This document shows positions 40,695-50,773 of a stretch of 64,000 nucleotides of DNA, piece by piece (positions within the stretch are counted from its first letter, which is position 1; every line of letters begins with the position of its first letter). The notes below the pieces were generated by a model. The model did not search any database and had not been told where the DNA came from. It saw only the letters and a list, made by a program, of their open reading frames with translations. Source of the stretch: an uncultured Cedecea sp. (GTDB taxonomy: Bacteria > Pseudomonadota > Gammaproteobacteria > Enterobacterales > Enterobacteriaceae); contig NZ_CANMLV010000006.1 in the NCBI RefSeq assembly GCF_947498825.1, forward strand, positions 1-64,000, in the 5' to 3' direction. The position numbers were made by a program, and so were the translations under genes.

Positions 40695-41042
40695 ACAATC
40701 CGGCTATAGATAAAAAGGGCCTGCGAAGTGTACTGATCTGAGGGCAAAATAAACAGCATTCACCGACAAAAACTAATGAAATAGCCTAAATAGTTAACTG
40801 CATGAAAATGCGTAAAATAAATAACTGGTTTGCAATTAAAAACGTCTGATAAATGTCGATTTGTCAGAAGGATCAAATACCTCCTTAACGTCATCACTTT
40901 TCATAACCCCCCTTGAGTTTGTATCTGTCATTATTTGACCATTAAAAGTGTAAGGATATAATGAATTCAAAATAAATACATTGGGCTATAATTTCTGGAT
41001 ACCCGAAAGACAAACTCAATGTTACCTCGGCATGGAGGCAGT
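40695..41042. other. Intergenic region between setB and the DUF2157 gene
   Basis: About 350 bp, AT-rich, holding the two divergent promoters. I see no distinct operator, repeat or small gene. Confidence 0.4.
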
Positions 41043-43250
41043 ATGGACTTGTCGCCACATCAGCAGGATGCAATGCCTTCCAGGGCTGCAAAGCGTCTGT
41101 GTGATCGTCTTTTCACATTAGTCAGTTCACCACCAGACCAACACAGCGGACTCACCGTCCCTGCTTATCGACACATTCTCTGGTATTGCGGCGTAAGACC
41201 CGACCTAACAGGATGGCGTAGTTTTCTGACAGTGTTCCTCACATTATTGGGCCTGATGGCGTTAGTGGCCGGAACGGTGTTTTTCATCGCTTGGAACTGG
41301 GCCGCTATGCCGAAGATGGTCAAGTTTGCATTAGCCCAATTGTTTATTATCGTACTCGCAATAGTGGTCTGGTGGCGCTGGTATGATGCTGTGGCACGTA
41401 TGGCATTATTAGCGGCTGGCCTCAGCTTTGGCGGATTGTTTGCGTTGTATGGCCAGGTTTATCAAACCGGAGCAGACAGCTGGGAGTTGTTCTTTACCTG
41501 GGCTTGTGTACTGTTTCCTTTAGCCCTGCTGGGACGGCAAAATGCATTGTGGTTCTGTACTTGGGTTATCGCTAACCTGGCCTTCCAGCTTTATTATTTA
41601 AGTCAGATCACATTCTTTTTTGATGCTATCGTTTCTTCTTTTTTATCCTGGTTACCGAATTCTATTCTCTATGGCTATCTGATTGTTCAGATTGCCCTTT
41701 TGCTGATACGCGAAGCTTTGGCTGAATACGCCGCCAGACATGCATCTGGCAGCTGGTTGGTGAGCCGCTGGTGTTCACGTGTTATGGCCGCTTATCTGCT
41801 TCTGACACTGACATCACTGTTTATTAGATCCCTTTGGGAAGACTATCTTCCTGGCTTGATACTGTTTGTCTTGCTGGGAGGCGTCCTGGTGACAGGTTAT
41901 TTTTACTATCGCTACCGGCGCCCTGACTTATGTATGTTAACGTTTGGCGTGATAAGCCTGATAGCCGTCGGTGATGCATTAATTATACGCTTCATTGCCG
42001 TATGGGATATCGGCACACTGTTTATTAGCGGTGTATTAATGGTGTTGTTATTGATTGCCGGTTTTGCACTGCTGCTGTTCTTGCGGCGTAAGCTGCCATC
42101 GGCGCAAACGACGAAACAGGTACAGAACGATGAGGCAAGCTTAATACAAGAACTCCGCCAGTCTCAGCTATTAAATGAAGCACAACGGGAGGCACTCGAA
42201 AAACACGATTGCTCAACTCATTTACCCTGGTATTTACTCGTTACACTGGTAACCGGTTGCTGGGTTGCCGCATTGATCATTTTGTTTCTGTTATTGCTGT
42301 TTCTCTACGTGACCGATCTATTTGATGATCTACTGGGTATTGGTCTGATAGTGCCCTCATTAATTATTGCTGTATTGGCCAGAATGATGTTGCGGACAAC
42401 CAGCATCGGTAAACAGCATATTGGACTGGCATGGGCGATTGCAGCCACCTGTGGTCTGTGTATTAGTGTCTATTCACTGGTTGAACCCCGGGGCGTTTTT
42501 CATGGTTTCGTCGATTCTATCCTGTATTTGCCTGTCATTATTCTGATGGCGATAGCCATGCCCAATCGCCTGTATCGCATTATGGCCGTTGTGGGTTTTG
42601 TTTTTCTTTTTCTTCGCCCAGTGGCGTCTATTATCAGTGCCTTTTTATCCACCGGGTTTGCGCAGGGACCTATCGTGTTGCTGGTCGCAGGTATCGTCGC
42701 GCTATGGATATGGGGGCTCACTCGCCAGGAACAATACCAGACTGCTACCCGCCAAGAGTGGATGTCCGCTCTACTCTATGGCATACCCATTGGGTTGGGT
42801 TTACAGTCTCTCGCCGGTATGCAGTTTGGAATATTGGGTGAGATATTTGGGTCAAATTCTTTCTATAGCGGCTTGTCACAGGGGGCTGGCGTGGGGATAG
42901 CGGTGGGACTTATTGGCAGCGCATGTGTTCATGCCCTGGCCTTCAGAACACCGGCTTGTCGTATTTACCTGCCTGCAGCTATGCTCTGTGGAGCGATGGC
43001 GATTTTTGCTCCGGGTATTGGTCTGGGATTGATATTTGTATTGGTTGCGCGTTATCAGGGCAGTAAAGGATTATTGGTTTCTGCTGGCTGTTTTCTGATG
43101 TGGTATCTCAGTAACTGGTATTATTCTCTTGATGTCACTTTATTGTATAAATCACAGCTACTCTTCATCAGTGGGTTACTACTCCTGAGTCTGGCCTGGG
43201 CGGCCAGGCAATGGCTCCCTGCGACATCAGGAGAAACGCATGCAAACTAA
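41043..43250 (+). CDS. DUF2157/DUF4401 multi-spanning membrane protein
   Basis: 735 aa from the ATG at 41043, with ggagg 4 nt upstream; an ATG at 41019 lacks a ribosome site. The N-terminal half is DUF2157 (about 40-340: RSFLTVFLTLLGLMALVAGT, then LSFGGLFALYGQVYQTGADSWELFFTWA). A soluble linker (about 350-395, QTTKQVQNDEASLIQELRQS) leads to the DUF4401 half. About 18-20 membrane helices are likely. No function is established. The next gene overlaps by 11 bp; the two form a recurring pair. Confidence 0.88.
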   Translation: MDLSPHQQDAMPSRAAKRLCDRLFTLVSSPPDQHSGLTVPAYRHILWYCGVRPDLTGWRSFLTVFLTLLGLMALVAGTVFFIAWNWAAMPKMVKFALAQLFIIVLAIVVWWRWYDAVARMALLAAGLSFGGLFALYGQVYQTGADSWELFFTWACVLFPLALLGRQNALWFCTWVIANLAFQLYYLSQITFFFDAIVSSFLSWLPNSILYGYLIVQIALLLIREALAEYAARHASGSWLVSRWCSRVMAAYLLLTLTSLFIRSLWEDYLPGLILFVLLGGVLVTGYFYYRYRRPDLCMLTFGVISLIAVGDALIIRFIAVWDIGTLFISGVLMVLLLIAGFALLLFLRRKLPSAQTTKQVQNDEASLIQELRQSQLLNEAQREALEKHDCSTHLPWYLLVTLVTGCWVAALIILFLLLLFLYVTDLFDDLLGIGLIVPSLIIAVLARMMLRTTSIGKQHIGLAWAIAATCGLCISVYSLVEPRGVFHGFVDSILYLPVIILMAIAMPNRLYRIMAVVGFVFLFLRPVASIISAFLSTGFAQGPIVLLVAGIVALWIWGLTRQEQYQTATRQEWMSALLYGIPIGLGLQSLAGMQFGILGEIFGSNSFYSGLSQGAGVGIAVGLIGSACVHALAFRTPACRIYLPAAMLCGAMAIFAPGIGLGLIFVLVARYQGSKGLLVSAGCFLMWYLSNWYYSLDVTLLYKSQLLFISGLLLLSLAWAARQWLPATSGETHAN

Positions 43251-43752
43251 TCTCGTGCTGAAATGGCTGACAGCAGGAGCGCTCCTGCTGTCGCTCATCT
43301 TCGTGAATATCTCTATTTTCCAAAAAGAGCAGATGCTGAAAGAAGGGACTCTCGTGATCCTTGAACTGGCTCCGGTTGACCCGCGTTCACTGATGCAGGG
43401 GGATTATATGGTGCTGAACTATTCTCTCGCTCTCAGTTTATATGAGCAGTTTTGGCGTGAAGAACAGACGCATCCCCATAGCACAGGTACGCTTGTTGTT
43501 GAACTTGATCAGCAACATCGAGCCATACGGGCACACTTTGCTGAGAAACCCAGTCTGCAATCCCAGGAGGTACTGATGAAATATCGTCTTGTTCGCCACA
43601 GACTACAAATCGGTACGCCAAGCTATTTCTTCCAGGAAGGGCAGGCGAAACGGTTTGCGAATGCGCGTTATGGTGAGTTTCGTGTAAGCCCTGATGGTAC
43701 TGCTCTTTTAACCCATTTATTAGATGAGGAAGGGAAACGCATCGAGCCCTGA
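43240..43752 (+). CDS. GDYXXLXY domain protein
   Basis: 170 aa with one N-terminal hydrophobic anchor (about 8-26) and a periplasmic domain. The name-giving motif occurs as GDYMVLNY in DPRSLMQGDYMVLNYSLA. Such proteins typically follow DUF2157/DUF4401 membrane proteins, which is the case here with an 11-bp overlap, suggesting a complex. Biochemical role unknown. Confidence 0.9.
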   Translation: MQTNLVLKWLTAGALLLSLIFVNISIFQKEQMLKEGTLVILELAPVDPRSLMQGDYMVLNYSLALSLYEQFWREEQTHPHSTGTLVVELDQQHRAIRAHFAEKPSLQSQEVLMKYRLVRHRLQIGTPSYFFQEGQAKRFANARYGEFRVSPDGTALLTHLLDEEGKRIEP

Positions 43753-44103
43753 TTTTTATTCAGTCGGGTAGCAAGGCCTGTAATCAGGCCGTCTCGAATC
43801 CTTCATGCTACCCTGCGTTTCCTTGTCTGGATGTTTCTTTCTAATACCTTCCCGTATTGCGCCGTTCCTGTCAGAAAAAACAAATAATCTTTACTCATGT
43901 GGACGGATATTTTCAGTCATCGTTCAGGTTCTTGCGCTAACTGTGGATCTTGGCCGAAAAAACCGCTTTGCTGATAAGGCGCCTCTGTTGCTTTAAAAAC
44001 TTCAGCTGGAGTGTGTTTATTAGCTGAAAATGTGCTGAAGCTCAAAATTATGAGTACAGAAAAGCGAGAACTATTGCGGCGGCAGTCAATCAGATCAAAA
44101 ATG
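43753..44103. other. Intergenic region before the fru operators
   Basis: About 350 bp. A nested hairpin (ggcctgtaatcaggcc at 43775-43790, with gggtagca and tgctaccc outside it) probably ends the preceding operon. The remainder holds the fru promoter region and no recognisable gene. Confidence 0.45.
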
Positions 44104-44119
44104 ATTGAAACGTTTCAGC
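44104..44119 (+). promoter_or_regulatory. Cra (FruR) operator, upstream site
   Basis: attgaaacgtttcagc has the palindromic core TGAAACGTTTCA, the Cra consensus. It lies 86 bp before fruB. Cra represses fruBKA until fructose 1-phosphate is present. Confidence 0.85.
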
Positions 44120-44172
44120 GATCTTCAGATCATCTCCAGCAAGTCCGATGAGGATTTTTTTTAAAGCGTGAC

Positions 44173-44184
44173 TGAATCGATTCA
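44173..44184 (+). promoter_or_regulatory. Cra (FruR) operator, downstream site
   Basis: TGAATCGATTCA is a perfect 12-bp palindrome 20 bp before the fruB start codon. Together with the upstream site it gives the two-operator arrangement known for the E. coli fru operon; the starts are 67 bp apart. Confidence 0.8.
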
Positions 44185-44204
44185 ATTCATAGGAGAGGAG
44201 CAAC

Positions 44205-45338
44205 ATGTTCCAGCTATCTGCCCAGAATATTCATCCCGGTTGTGCCGCCGGTAGTAAAGAAGAGGCTATCCGCATGATTGCCGCTGCACTCGAGCAAGCG
44301 GGATACACAGGCGAAGGCTATGTCAACGGCATGCTGGCCCGTGAGCAGCAAACTTCGACCTATTTGGGGAACGGGATTGCAATTCCTCATGGCACGACCG
44401 ATACCCGCTCCCTGGTACTAAAAACCGGTGTGCAGGTATTTCAGTTTCCGCAGGGTGTGACCTGGGGTGACGGCCAGCAGGCTTATGTGGCTATTGGCAT
44501 CGCCGCCAGTTCAGATGAACACCTTGGTCTACTGCGTCAGCTGACGCATGTGCTGAGTGATGACAGTATTGCTGAACAGCTGAAATCCGCCACTCAGGCT
44601 GAAGAGTTACGCGCCTTGCTGATGGGGGAAACGCAAACCGCAGATCTGCTGCTGGATAACAGTATGCTGACGCTGAATGTGGATACCCAGGATTTAGTCA
44701 CTCTACAGGCATTAAATGCCGGGCGTCTTAAACAGGCCCAGGCCGTTGATGCGAATTTTGTAAGCCATGTTGTTTCGACTACGCCTGTTTATCTTGGTGC
44801 GGGTGTCTGGCTGAACGACAGTGCTGAAGGAAACTTGACCAGCGCGATTGCCGTCAGCCGTCCGGTTGCACGTTTCGACGCTTTCGATAAACCGGTTTCA
44901 CTGCTGGTGACCGTAGCACAAGTTGATGATAAGCCGCTTCCGGTGCTCAAGCGTCTGGATGCGTTGCTGACAACGAAAGCCGCAGATAAATTAGCCACCG
45001 CAGACGCTTCCTTATTACTGATGTTACTGACCTCTGATGATGTTGAGACTGATTCGACCCTAAGCGCTGAGTTCGTGATTAAAAATGAACATGGCCTTCA
45101 TGCTCGTCCGGGGACGGTTCTGGTGAATACCATCAAGCAGTTCAACTGTGAAGTGACAGTAATAAACCTTGATGGAACAGGAAAACCTGCCAATGGTCGC
45201 AGCTTGATGAAAGTGGTGGCATTGGGGGTTAAAAAAGGTCACCGCCTGCGCTTTAGTGCCCAGGGGGAAGAAGCTGAACAAGCGCTGAAGGCTATTGGCG
45301 AAGCAATAGCGGCGGGTCTTGGGGAAGGTGCACAATGA
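44205..45338 (+). CDS. fruB: Fructose PTS diphosphoryl transfer protein (EIIA-HPr)
   Basis: 377 aa. The N-terminal EIIA-Fru domain contains the phospho-His in [12 protein letters not shown] (about residue 62), a central M domain follows, and the C-terminal HPr-like (FPr) domain has the active His in [14 protein letters not shown]. It moves phosphate from enzyme I to FruA. A clear ribosome site (aggagagg) precedes the ATG. It overlaps fruK by 4 bp (ATGA). Confidence 0.97.
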   Translation: MFQLSAQNIHPGCAAGSKEEAIRMIAAALEQAGYTGEGYVNGMLAREQQTSTYLGNGIAIPHGTTDTRSLVLKTGVQVFQFPQGVTWGDGQQAYVAIGIAASSDEHLGLLRQLTHVLSDDSIAEQLKSATQAEELRALLMGETQTADLLLDNSMLTLNVDTQDLVTLQALNAGRLKQAQAVDANFVSHVVSTTPVYLGAGVWLNDSAEGNLTSAIAVSRPVARFDAFDKPVSLLVTVAQVDDKPLPVLKRLDALLTTKAADKLATADASLLLMLLTSDDVETDSTLSAEFVIKNEHGLHARPGTVLVNTIKQFNCEVTVINLDGTGKPANGRSLMKVVALGVKKGHRLRFSAQGEEAEQALKAIGEAIAAGLGEGAQ

Positions 45339-46273
45339 GCAGACGTGTTGCAACGATAACGTTAAATCCTGCTTATGATTTAGTGGGTTATTGCGCAGAA
45401 ATTGAGCGCGGCGAAGTGAATCTGGTGCGTACTACCGGTCTCCATGCGGCGGGTAAAGGTATCAATGTTGCCAAAGTGCTTAAAGATTTAGGTATTGATG
45501 TCACGGTTGGCGGCTTCCTCGGTAAAGAGAACCAGGAAGGTTTTCAGCATCTGTTCAGCGACTTGGGCATTGCGAACCGTTTCCAGGTCGTTCAGGGGCG
45601 CACTCGCATTAACGTCAAACTGACAGAAAAAGACGGCGAAGTGACGGATCTTAACTTTTCCGGGTTTGAAGTAACGGGTGCCGACTGGGATCGCTTTGTT
45701 GCTGACTCTCTGACTTGGCTTGGTCAGTTCGATATGGTTTGCGTGAGTGGAAGCCTGCCTGCGGGAGTTTCACCGGAAGCCTTTACTGAGTGGATGCTAC
45801 GTCTGCGTAGTCAGTGTCCGTGCATCATTTTTGACAGTAGCCGTGAAGCGCTAGTGGCAGGGCTGAAAGCCGCACCTTGGCTGGTGAAACCTAATCGCCG
45901 TGAACTTGAAGTCTGGGCGGGCCGTAAATTACCCGAGCTGAAAGATGTGATTGAAGCCGCTCATGCCCTGCGCGAACAAGGCATTGCGCATGTAGTGATT
46001 TCACTCGGAGCGGAAGGCGCCTTGTGGGTCAATGCCTCGGGGGAGTGGATTGCTAAGCCTCCATCTTGTGAAGTCGTCAGTACCGTCGGTGCCGGTGATT
46101 CTATGGTGGGTGGACTGATTTATGGTCTTTTGATGCGCGAATCGAGTGAACATACGCTGCGTCTTGCGACCGCTGTAGCGGCTTTGGCTGTGAGTCAAAG
46201 TAACGTCGGCATTACTGACAGAACGCAACTGGCTGCAATGATGGCCCGTGTTGAGCTAAAACCCTTTCACTGA
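45335..46273 (+). CDS. fruK: 1-phosphofructokinase
   Basis: 312 aa PfkB-family kinase that converts fructose 1-phosphate to fructose 1,6-bisphosphate. Motifs: [21 protein letters not shown] near the N-terminus and the signature [17 protein letters not shown] with catalytic Asp near the C-terminus. It is coupled to fruB by overlap and is followed 18 bp later by fruA. Confidence 0.97.
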   Translation: MSRRVATITLNPAYDLVGYCAEIERGEVNLVRTTGLHAAGKGINVAKVLKDLGIDVTVGGFLGKENQEGFQHLFSDLGIANRFQVVQGRTRINVKLTEKDGEVTDLNFSGFEVTGADWDRFVADSLTWLGQFDMVCVSGSLPAGVSPEAFTEWMLRLRSQCPCIIFDSSREALVAGLKAAPWLVKPNRRELEVWAGRKLPELKDVIEAAHALREQGIAHVVISLGAEGALWVNASGEWIAKPPSCEVVSTVGAGDSMVGGLIYGLLMRESSEHTLRLATAVAALAVSQSNVGITDRTQLAAMMARVELKPFH

Positions 46274-46291
46274 CAGCAGGAGAAACAGACC

Positions 46292-47986
46292 ATGAAAACG
46301 CTGTTAATTATGGCCCCTGATATGGGGCAGGCGAGCGCCTATATTGCCAAGTTACGTCTGAGTGCAGCCGCTTCGAAAGCACAGTTCACTCTGACCGACA
46401 CGCCCTCAGAGGCTGAGAGTGTTTTAGTGCTGGGAAGTGCCTTCCCGGAAGATGATGCTTTAATCAATAAAAATGTTTTACTCGCGGATATACAGCAAGC
46501 TATTGCTGAGCCGGAAGCATTACTGAATAAACTCGCTACTGAGGCTAAACTTTTTGTCGCTCCTGCGGCTGTTGTAAAACAAAGCAGTAGTGCAAAACGT
46601 ATTGTGGCCGTCACCGCGTGCCCGACCGGTGTGGCTCATACCTTTATGGCGGCTGAAGCGATTACCAACGAAGCGAAAAAACGTGGCTGGTGGGTTAAAG
46701 TTGAAACCCGCGGTTCGGTTGGTGCTGGTAATGCGATTACTGCCGAAGAAGTTGCTGCCGCTGATTTGGTTATTGTGGCTGCAGATATCGAAGTTGATCT
46801 CGAAAAATTTGCCGGTAAACCGATGTACCGTACCTCGACAGGCCTTGCGCTGAAGAAAACGGCTCAGGAACTGGATAAAGCGGTTGTTGAAGCAGAACCT
46901 TACATCGTTAAAGGCAGCTCAAGTTCAGCCTCAACGTCCAGCAGCGGAAAAAAATCACAGACAGGCGCTTATCGTCACCTGCTGACCGGTGTTTCATATA
47001 TGCTGCCGATGGTGGTTGCAGGTGGTTTGTGTATTGCACTCTCGTTTGCTTTTGGTATCGAAGCATTTAAAGAGCAAGGCACGCTGGCTGCAGCATTGAT
47101 GCAGATTGGTGGTGGCTCCGCGTTTGCGCTGATGGTGCCGGTACTGGCTGGTTTTATTGCCTTCTCGATTGCTGACCGGCCTGGTCTGACCCCCGGCTTA
47201 GTGGGCGGTATGCTGGCAGTAAGCACGGGCTCTGGTTTTATCGGAGGCATTATCGCCGGTTTCCTTGCCGGTTATGTGGCAAGACTTATCAGTTCAAAAC
47301 TGAAATTACCTTCCAGTATGGAAGCCCTGAAGCCTATCCTGATTATTCCCTTGCTCTCGTCACTGGTTGTGGGCCTGGCAATGATTTATCTGATAGGAAC
47401 CCCGGTTTCTAAGATCCTCGAAGGACTGACCCACTGGTTGCAAACCATGGGCACTGCGAACGCAGTGCTGTTGGGGGCAATCCTCGGCGGTATGATGTGT
47501 ACCGATATGGGTGGCCCGGTGAACAAAGCTGCTTATGCTTTCGGTGTTGGCCTGCTCAGTACCCAAACTTATGCGCCTATGGCTGCTATCATGGCTGCGG
47601 GTATGGTTCCTCCCCTGGCTCTCGGTCTGGCAACGTTTATTGCACGTAAGAAATTTGCCAAGGCAGAGCAGGAAGGTGGCAAAGCGGCGATAGTGTTAGG
47701 TATGTGTTTCATTACCGAAGGGGCAATACCTTTTGCAGCCCGTGACCCGATGCGTGTCTTACCTTGCTGTATCGTTGGCGGGGCTATCACTGGTGCACTG
47801 TCTATGGCTGTGGGCGCGAAACTGATGGCACCACATGGCGGATTATTTGTCCTGTTAATTCCAGGTGCGATTACGCCAGTCGTCGGTTACTTGCTCTCCA
47901 TTATTGCCGGTACTGTGGTTGCTGGAGTTGCGTATGCTTTCCTGAAACGCCCTGACGCTGAGTTAACGTCTAAAACAGTGGCATAA
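46292..47986 (+). CDS. fruA: Fructose PTS permease EIIB'BC
   Basis: 564 aa. A degenerate EIIB' domain (1-90) precedes the active EIIB with its phospho-Cys in VAVTACPTGVAHTFMAAEAI (about residue 112). A Ser-rich linker (SSSSASTSSSGKKSQ) follows, then the EIIC membrane domain with about 9-10 helices (GVSYMLPMVVAGG, MCTDMGGPVNKAAY, FITEGAIPFAARDP). It imports fructose as fructose 1-phosphate. Last gene of the operon. Confidence 0.97.
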   Translation: MKTLLIMAPDMGQASAYIAKLRLSAAASKAQFTLTDTPSEAESVLVLGSAFPEDDALINKNVLLADIQQAIAEPEALLNKLATEAKLFVAPAAVVKQSSSAKRIVAVTACPTGVAHTFMAAEAITNEAKKRGWWVKVETRGSVGAGNAITAEEVAAADLVIVAADIEVDLEKFAGKPMYRTSTGLALKKTAQELDKAVVEAEPYIVKGSSSSASTSSSGKKSQTGAYRHLLTGVSYMLPMVVAGGLCIALSFAFGIEAFKEQGTLAAALMQIGGGSAFALMVPVLAGFIAFSIADRPGLTPGLVGGMLAVSTGSGFIGGIIAGFLAGYVARLISSKLKLPSSMEALKPILIIPLLSSLVVGLAMIYLIGTPVSKILEGLTHWLQTMGTANAVLLGAILGGMMCTDMGGPVNKAAYAFGVGLLSTQTYAPMAAIMAAGMVPPLALGLATFIARKKFAKAEQEGGKAAIVLGMCFITEGAIPFAARDPMRVLPCCIVGGAITGALSMAVGAKLMAPHGGLFVLLIPGAITPVVGYLLSIIAGTVVAGVAYAFLKRPDAELTSKTVA

Positions 47987-47992
47987 TATCGT

Positions 47993-48029
47993 TGTCTGGC
48001 ACTCGCTATAACTGAGTGCCAGACAGTTT
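47993..48029 (+). terminator. fruBKA terminator
   Basis: Arms tgtctggcactc (47993-48004) and gagtgccagaca (48014-48025) with gtttt after them, 7 bp past the fruA stop codon. Confidence 0.85.
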
Positions 48030-48224
48030 TAATCCCTCTCCGTATTGCTTCTCTCTGCTTCTGCCCCTTATTGAAGACGATGCCGGCTAATATCAGGCAT
48101 TGTTCTAAAACTTCTCCTTTTTAGCCTGATGGTGCTTTTTTCGGGTTCCATTCAGAGAGACTCGTTCAGTGCAGCTTTTCAAGGCCGCACTCGCAGATGT
48201 GACGAAGAGATATTAAAAGGAGAT

Positions 48225-49070
48225 TTAACGCGTTTGCTGTGCTTTCAACCAGGCAATCTCTTCAGCCCAGATATCCGGGTCAACGGTTTCCAGAATTAAC
48301 GGAATACCATCAAAACGCGTATCGCGCATAATCCACTGGAAGGGCGTCAGACCGATATTGCCTGAACCCAGACTATGATGGCGGTCAACCCGGCTGGCGA
48401 ATTCACTCTTGGCATCATTGAGATGCATGCCGCGTAAATATTCAAAACCAACAATATCTTCAAAGTCACTGAAGGTTTGCTCGCAGTCGGCTTCGGTGCG
48501 TAAGTCATATCCGGCGGCAAAAGCATGGCAGGTATCGATACAGACTCCGACCCGGGACTTATCTTCCACTCCCTCAATAATGGCGGCCAGATGTTCAAAG
48601 CGAAAACCGAGATTACTGCCTTGTCCGGCGGTATTCTCAATAACCGCAGTCACTCCCTCAGTCTGCTCAAGAGCAATATTGATCGATTCCGCAATACGCT
48701 GCAGACAGTCTTCAACGGGGATCTTTTTCAGATGACTACCCGGATGAAAATTCAGTAAGGTCAGTCCTAGCTGCTGGCAACGCGACATTTCATCAACAAA
48801 GGCAACGCGCGACTTTTCCAGCGCTTCTTGCTCAGGGTGTCCCAGGTTAATCAAATAGCTGTCGTGAGGCAGAATTTGTCCGGGCAGATACTGGTAACGT
48901 TCGCAAGCTTGCTTAAATTGCGTAATCACTTCCTCGGTCAGTGGCGGGGCATTCCATTGACGCTGATTTTTTGTGAACAGGGCAAACGCAGTGGCACCTA
49001 TTTCGTGGGCACGGATGGCGGCATTAAACAGACCGCCAGAGGCACTAACATGCGCTCCAATAAACTTCAT
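48225..49070 (-). CDS. nfo: Endonuclease IV (AP endonuclease)
   Basis: 281 aa TIM-barrel enzyme with three metal ions, cleaving 5' of abasic sites. Metal ligand motifs are all present: [67 protein letters not shown] and LILETVDPD. Length is as in E. coli. It is downstream of the fru operon on the opposite strand. SoxRS control cannot be judged from sequence. Confidence 0.98.
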   Translation of the reverse strand: MKFIGAHVSASGGLFNAAIRAHEIGATAFALFTKNQRQWNAPPLTEEVITQFKQACERYQYLPGQILPHDSYLINLGHPEQEALEKSRVAFVDEMSRCQQLGLTLLNFHPGSHLKKIPVEDCLQRIAESINIALEQTEGVTAVIENTAGQGSNLGFRFEHLAAIIEGVEDKSRVGVCIDTCHAFAAGYDLRTEADCEQTFSDFEDIVGFEYLRGMHLNDAKSEFASRVDRHHSLGSGNIGLTPFQWIMRDTRFDGIPLILETVDPDIWAEEIAWLKAQQTR

Positions 49071-49186
49071 CTTCGTTCTCCTGTATAATCGACGACGACT
49101 GGTTAGCCATCATAGCGATTCAGCCAGGATTTTCAGCAATCAATTACCGCAAGCACCATAAATCTGACTGGATGTCGGTTTTAAAT

Positions 49187-49891
49187 TTATACGCGCCTGG
49201 TCAGCCAGGCTCCCCAAAACAGGCTGGTAAAAAAACGCAGGGGCTCCTGAAAGCCTGCTTTGCTGAGCAAGTTAAAAACGGCTTCTTCCGACTGAGGAGG
49301 CTCCGCTCCTTGCAGGATCTTATTCATTTTGGCCTGAACCTCTTCTTGCCCGGCTCCGTTCATGCGCCAGCGATTTGCCCATGCTGCCATCAGTAAGGGT
49401 TCTGAAGCATAAGCGCGATAATTTCCTGCAACCACCAGGGGCGCTTCGGGTTTAAGACGCATGGCTATCCCGGCTAAAGTATCGTGCTTTTCTTTATCGC
49501 CAGGGAGATGGTGCAGCACGCCAATCATAATGGCGGCATCGAATAATCGGGCAGGATCTAAATCGGATAGTGCGCCATTAATCGTGTCTACCCGGTCAGC
49601 AATGCCTGCCCGGATAATATTCATACGGGCAAGATCCAACATGGGCTGAGACGGATCGACAGCGACGAATGACCAGTGTGGTTCCAGTGTTGCTGAGGTG
49701 ATAATTTCACCCGCGGTTCCTCCCGCGCCTACGACCAGTATGCGGGCAGGTTTTCCTTCTCCCAGCGCGGCTGACAGCATGCAGGCGGAAAGTTCATGGC
49801 AGGCATCATATCCGGCAAGCGCAACCCGGCTTTGTTGGGCGTACTCCCCGGCGCGGGTTGCATCGAATTTAGCGGCTGAATTTTGCGTCAT
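49187..49891 (-). CDS. Class I SAM-dependent methyltransferase, substrate unknown
   Basis: 234 aa. Motif I is ILVVGAGGTAGEI, the acidic loop FVAVDPSQPMLDLAR, and the motif II/III region FDAAIMIGVLHHLPGDKEK, a Methyltransf_25-like pattern. The N-terminus FDATRAGEYAQQSRVALAGYDACHELSACML resembles small-molecule methyltransferases. It is divergent from an AraC-type regulator with about 90 bp between the starts, which probably controls it. No E. coli orthologue at this locus is known to me. Confidence 0.85.
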   Translation of the reverse strand: MTQNSAAKFDATRAGEYAQQSRVALAGYDACHELSACMLSAALGEGKPARILVVGAGGTAGEIITSATLEPHWSFVAVDPSQPMLDLARMNIIRAGIADRVDTINGALSDLDPARLFDAAIMIGVLHHLPGDKEKHDTLAGIAMRLKPEAPLVVAGNYRAYASEPLLMAAWANRWRMNGAGQEEVQAKMNKILQGAEPPQSEEAVFNLLSKAGFQEPLRFFTSLFWGAWLTRRV

Positions 49892-49980
49892 GAAATCTCC
49901 TGTCGGGCGTTTGGGTTATGGGTAATCACATCGTTTTAAGATAGGATAAAAGATTGCTGGTGATAAAGTGCGATAAAAAC

Positions 49981-50748
49981 ATGATTGAAAATCTGGTTTC
50001 TTCACTAAGATATGACCGATTGACGGCCTTCCTGCAAGCCTTCCCACTTCACACAATGCACTGTGATGCAACGGACTCAGCGAATCTTCTTATTATCGAT
50101 AGCAATCGTTCGGGCAGCCCAACTCATTTGCTTTATCGCGCCAGGGCTTCCTGTCAGCTTCCCGCCGGGGCCGCGTTGTGCGCAGCGGCCCGGGTTGACT
50201 TTGGCGGTAGCGATAATCCATTGGTCGGAGCATTACCTGATGAACTGTGCTTTTCACTGACTGAGACGCCACAATTACAGGGACTGGTTGAGCTTATTGT
50301 GGCTGAGAACGAAACTGCACGTTGCGGCGGCTTCACTGTGCGAAGTCGTCTCTGTGAGGTGGTCATCGTATTAGCAATCCGGCGGGCAATAGCAATTGGT
50401 ACCGTTGATGCCGGACTCCTGGCGGGACTTGCACACCCTAAACTTCATATGAGTCTCGTTGCCATGCATGACAAACCCGCCCGGAGCTGGAATATCTCTG
50501 ACTTATCTGCCATCGCGGGAATGTCACGTGCGCAATATATTGAAGTCTTTAAGAAAACAGTCGGACAACCGCCTGGCGCCTATTTGACCCATTGGCGTTT
50601 AGCCTTGGGGAAAGCCAAACTGCAGTCCGGGTATAGCGTAAAATCTGCCGCCGCTGTGGTTGGTTTCGGCAGTGCCGCGGCATTTTCACGCGCATTTTCA
50701 CGTAAATTCGGTCACTCGCCGGGTGAGAGTAAAACGCGTGAAGCCTGA
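49981..50748 (+). CDS. AraC family transcriptional regulator
   Basis: 255 aa from the ATG at 49981; a TTG at 49954 with taggat upstream is an alternative that adds nine residues. The N-terminal cupin (about 10-130) is of the AraC_binding type found in YqhC-like regulators (MIENLVSSLRYDRL...LLYRARASCQLPAG). The C-terminal double HTH spans about 165-250: ISDLSAIAGMSRAQYIEVFK and SVKSAAAVVGFGSAAAFSRAFSRKFGHSPGE. It probably regulates itself and the divergent methyltransferase; the ligand is unknown. Confidence 0.88.
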   Translation: MIENLVSSLRYDRLTAFLQAFPLHTMHCDATDSANLLIIDSNRSGSPTHLLYRARASCQLPAGAALCAAARVDFGGSDNPLVGALPDELCFSLTETPQLQGLVELIVAENETARCGGFTVRSRLCEVVIVLAIRRAIAIGTVDAGLLAGLAHPKLHMSLVAMHDKPARSWNISDLSAIAGMSRAQYIEVFKKTVGQPPGAYLTHWRLALGKAKLQSGYSVKSAAAVVGFGSAAAFSRAFSRKFGHSPGESKTREA

Positions 50749-50773
50749 TTCTGAAGGAAAAGTGTTATCCGCT

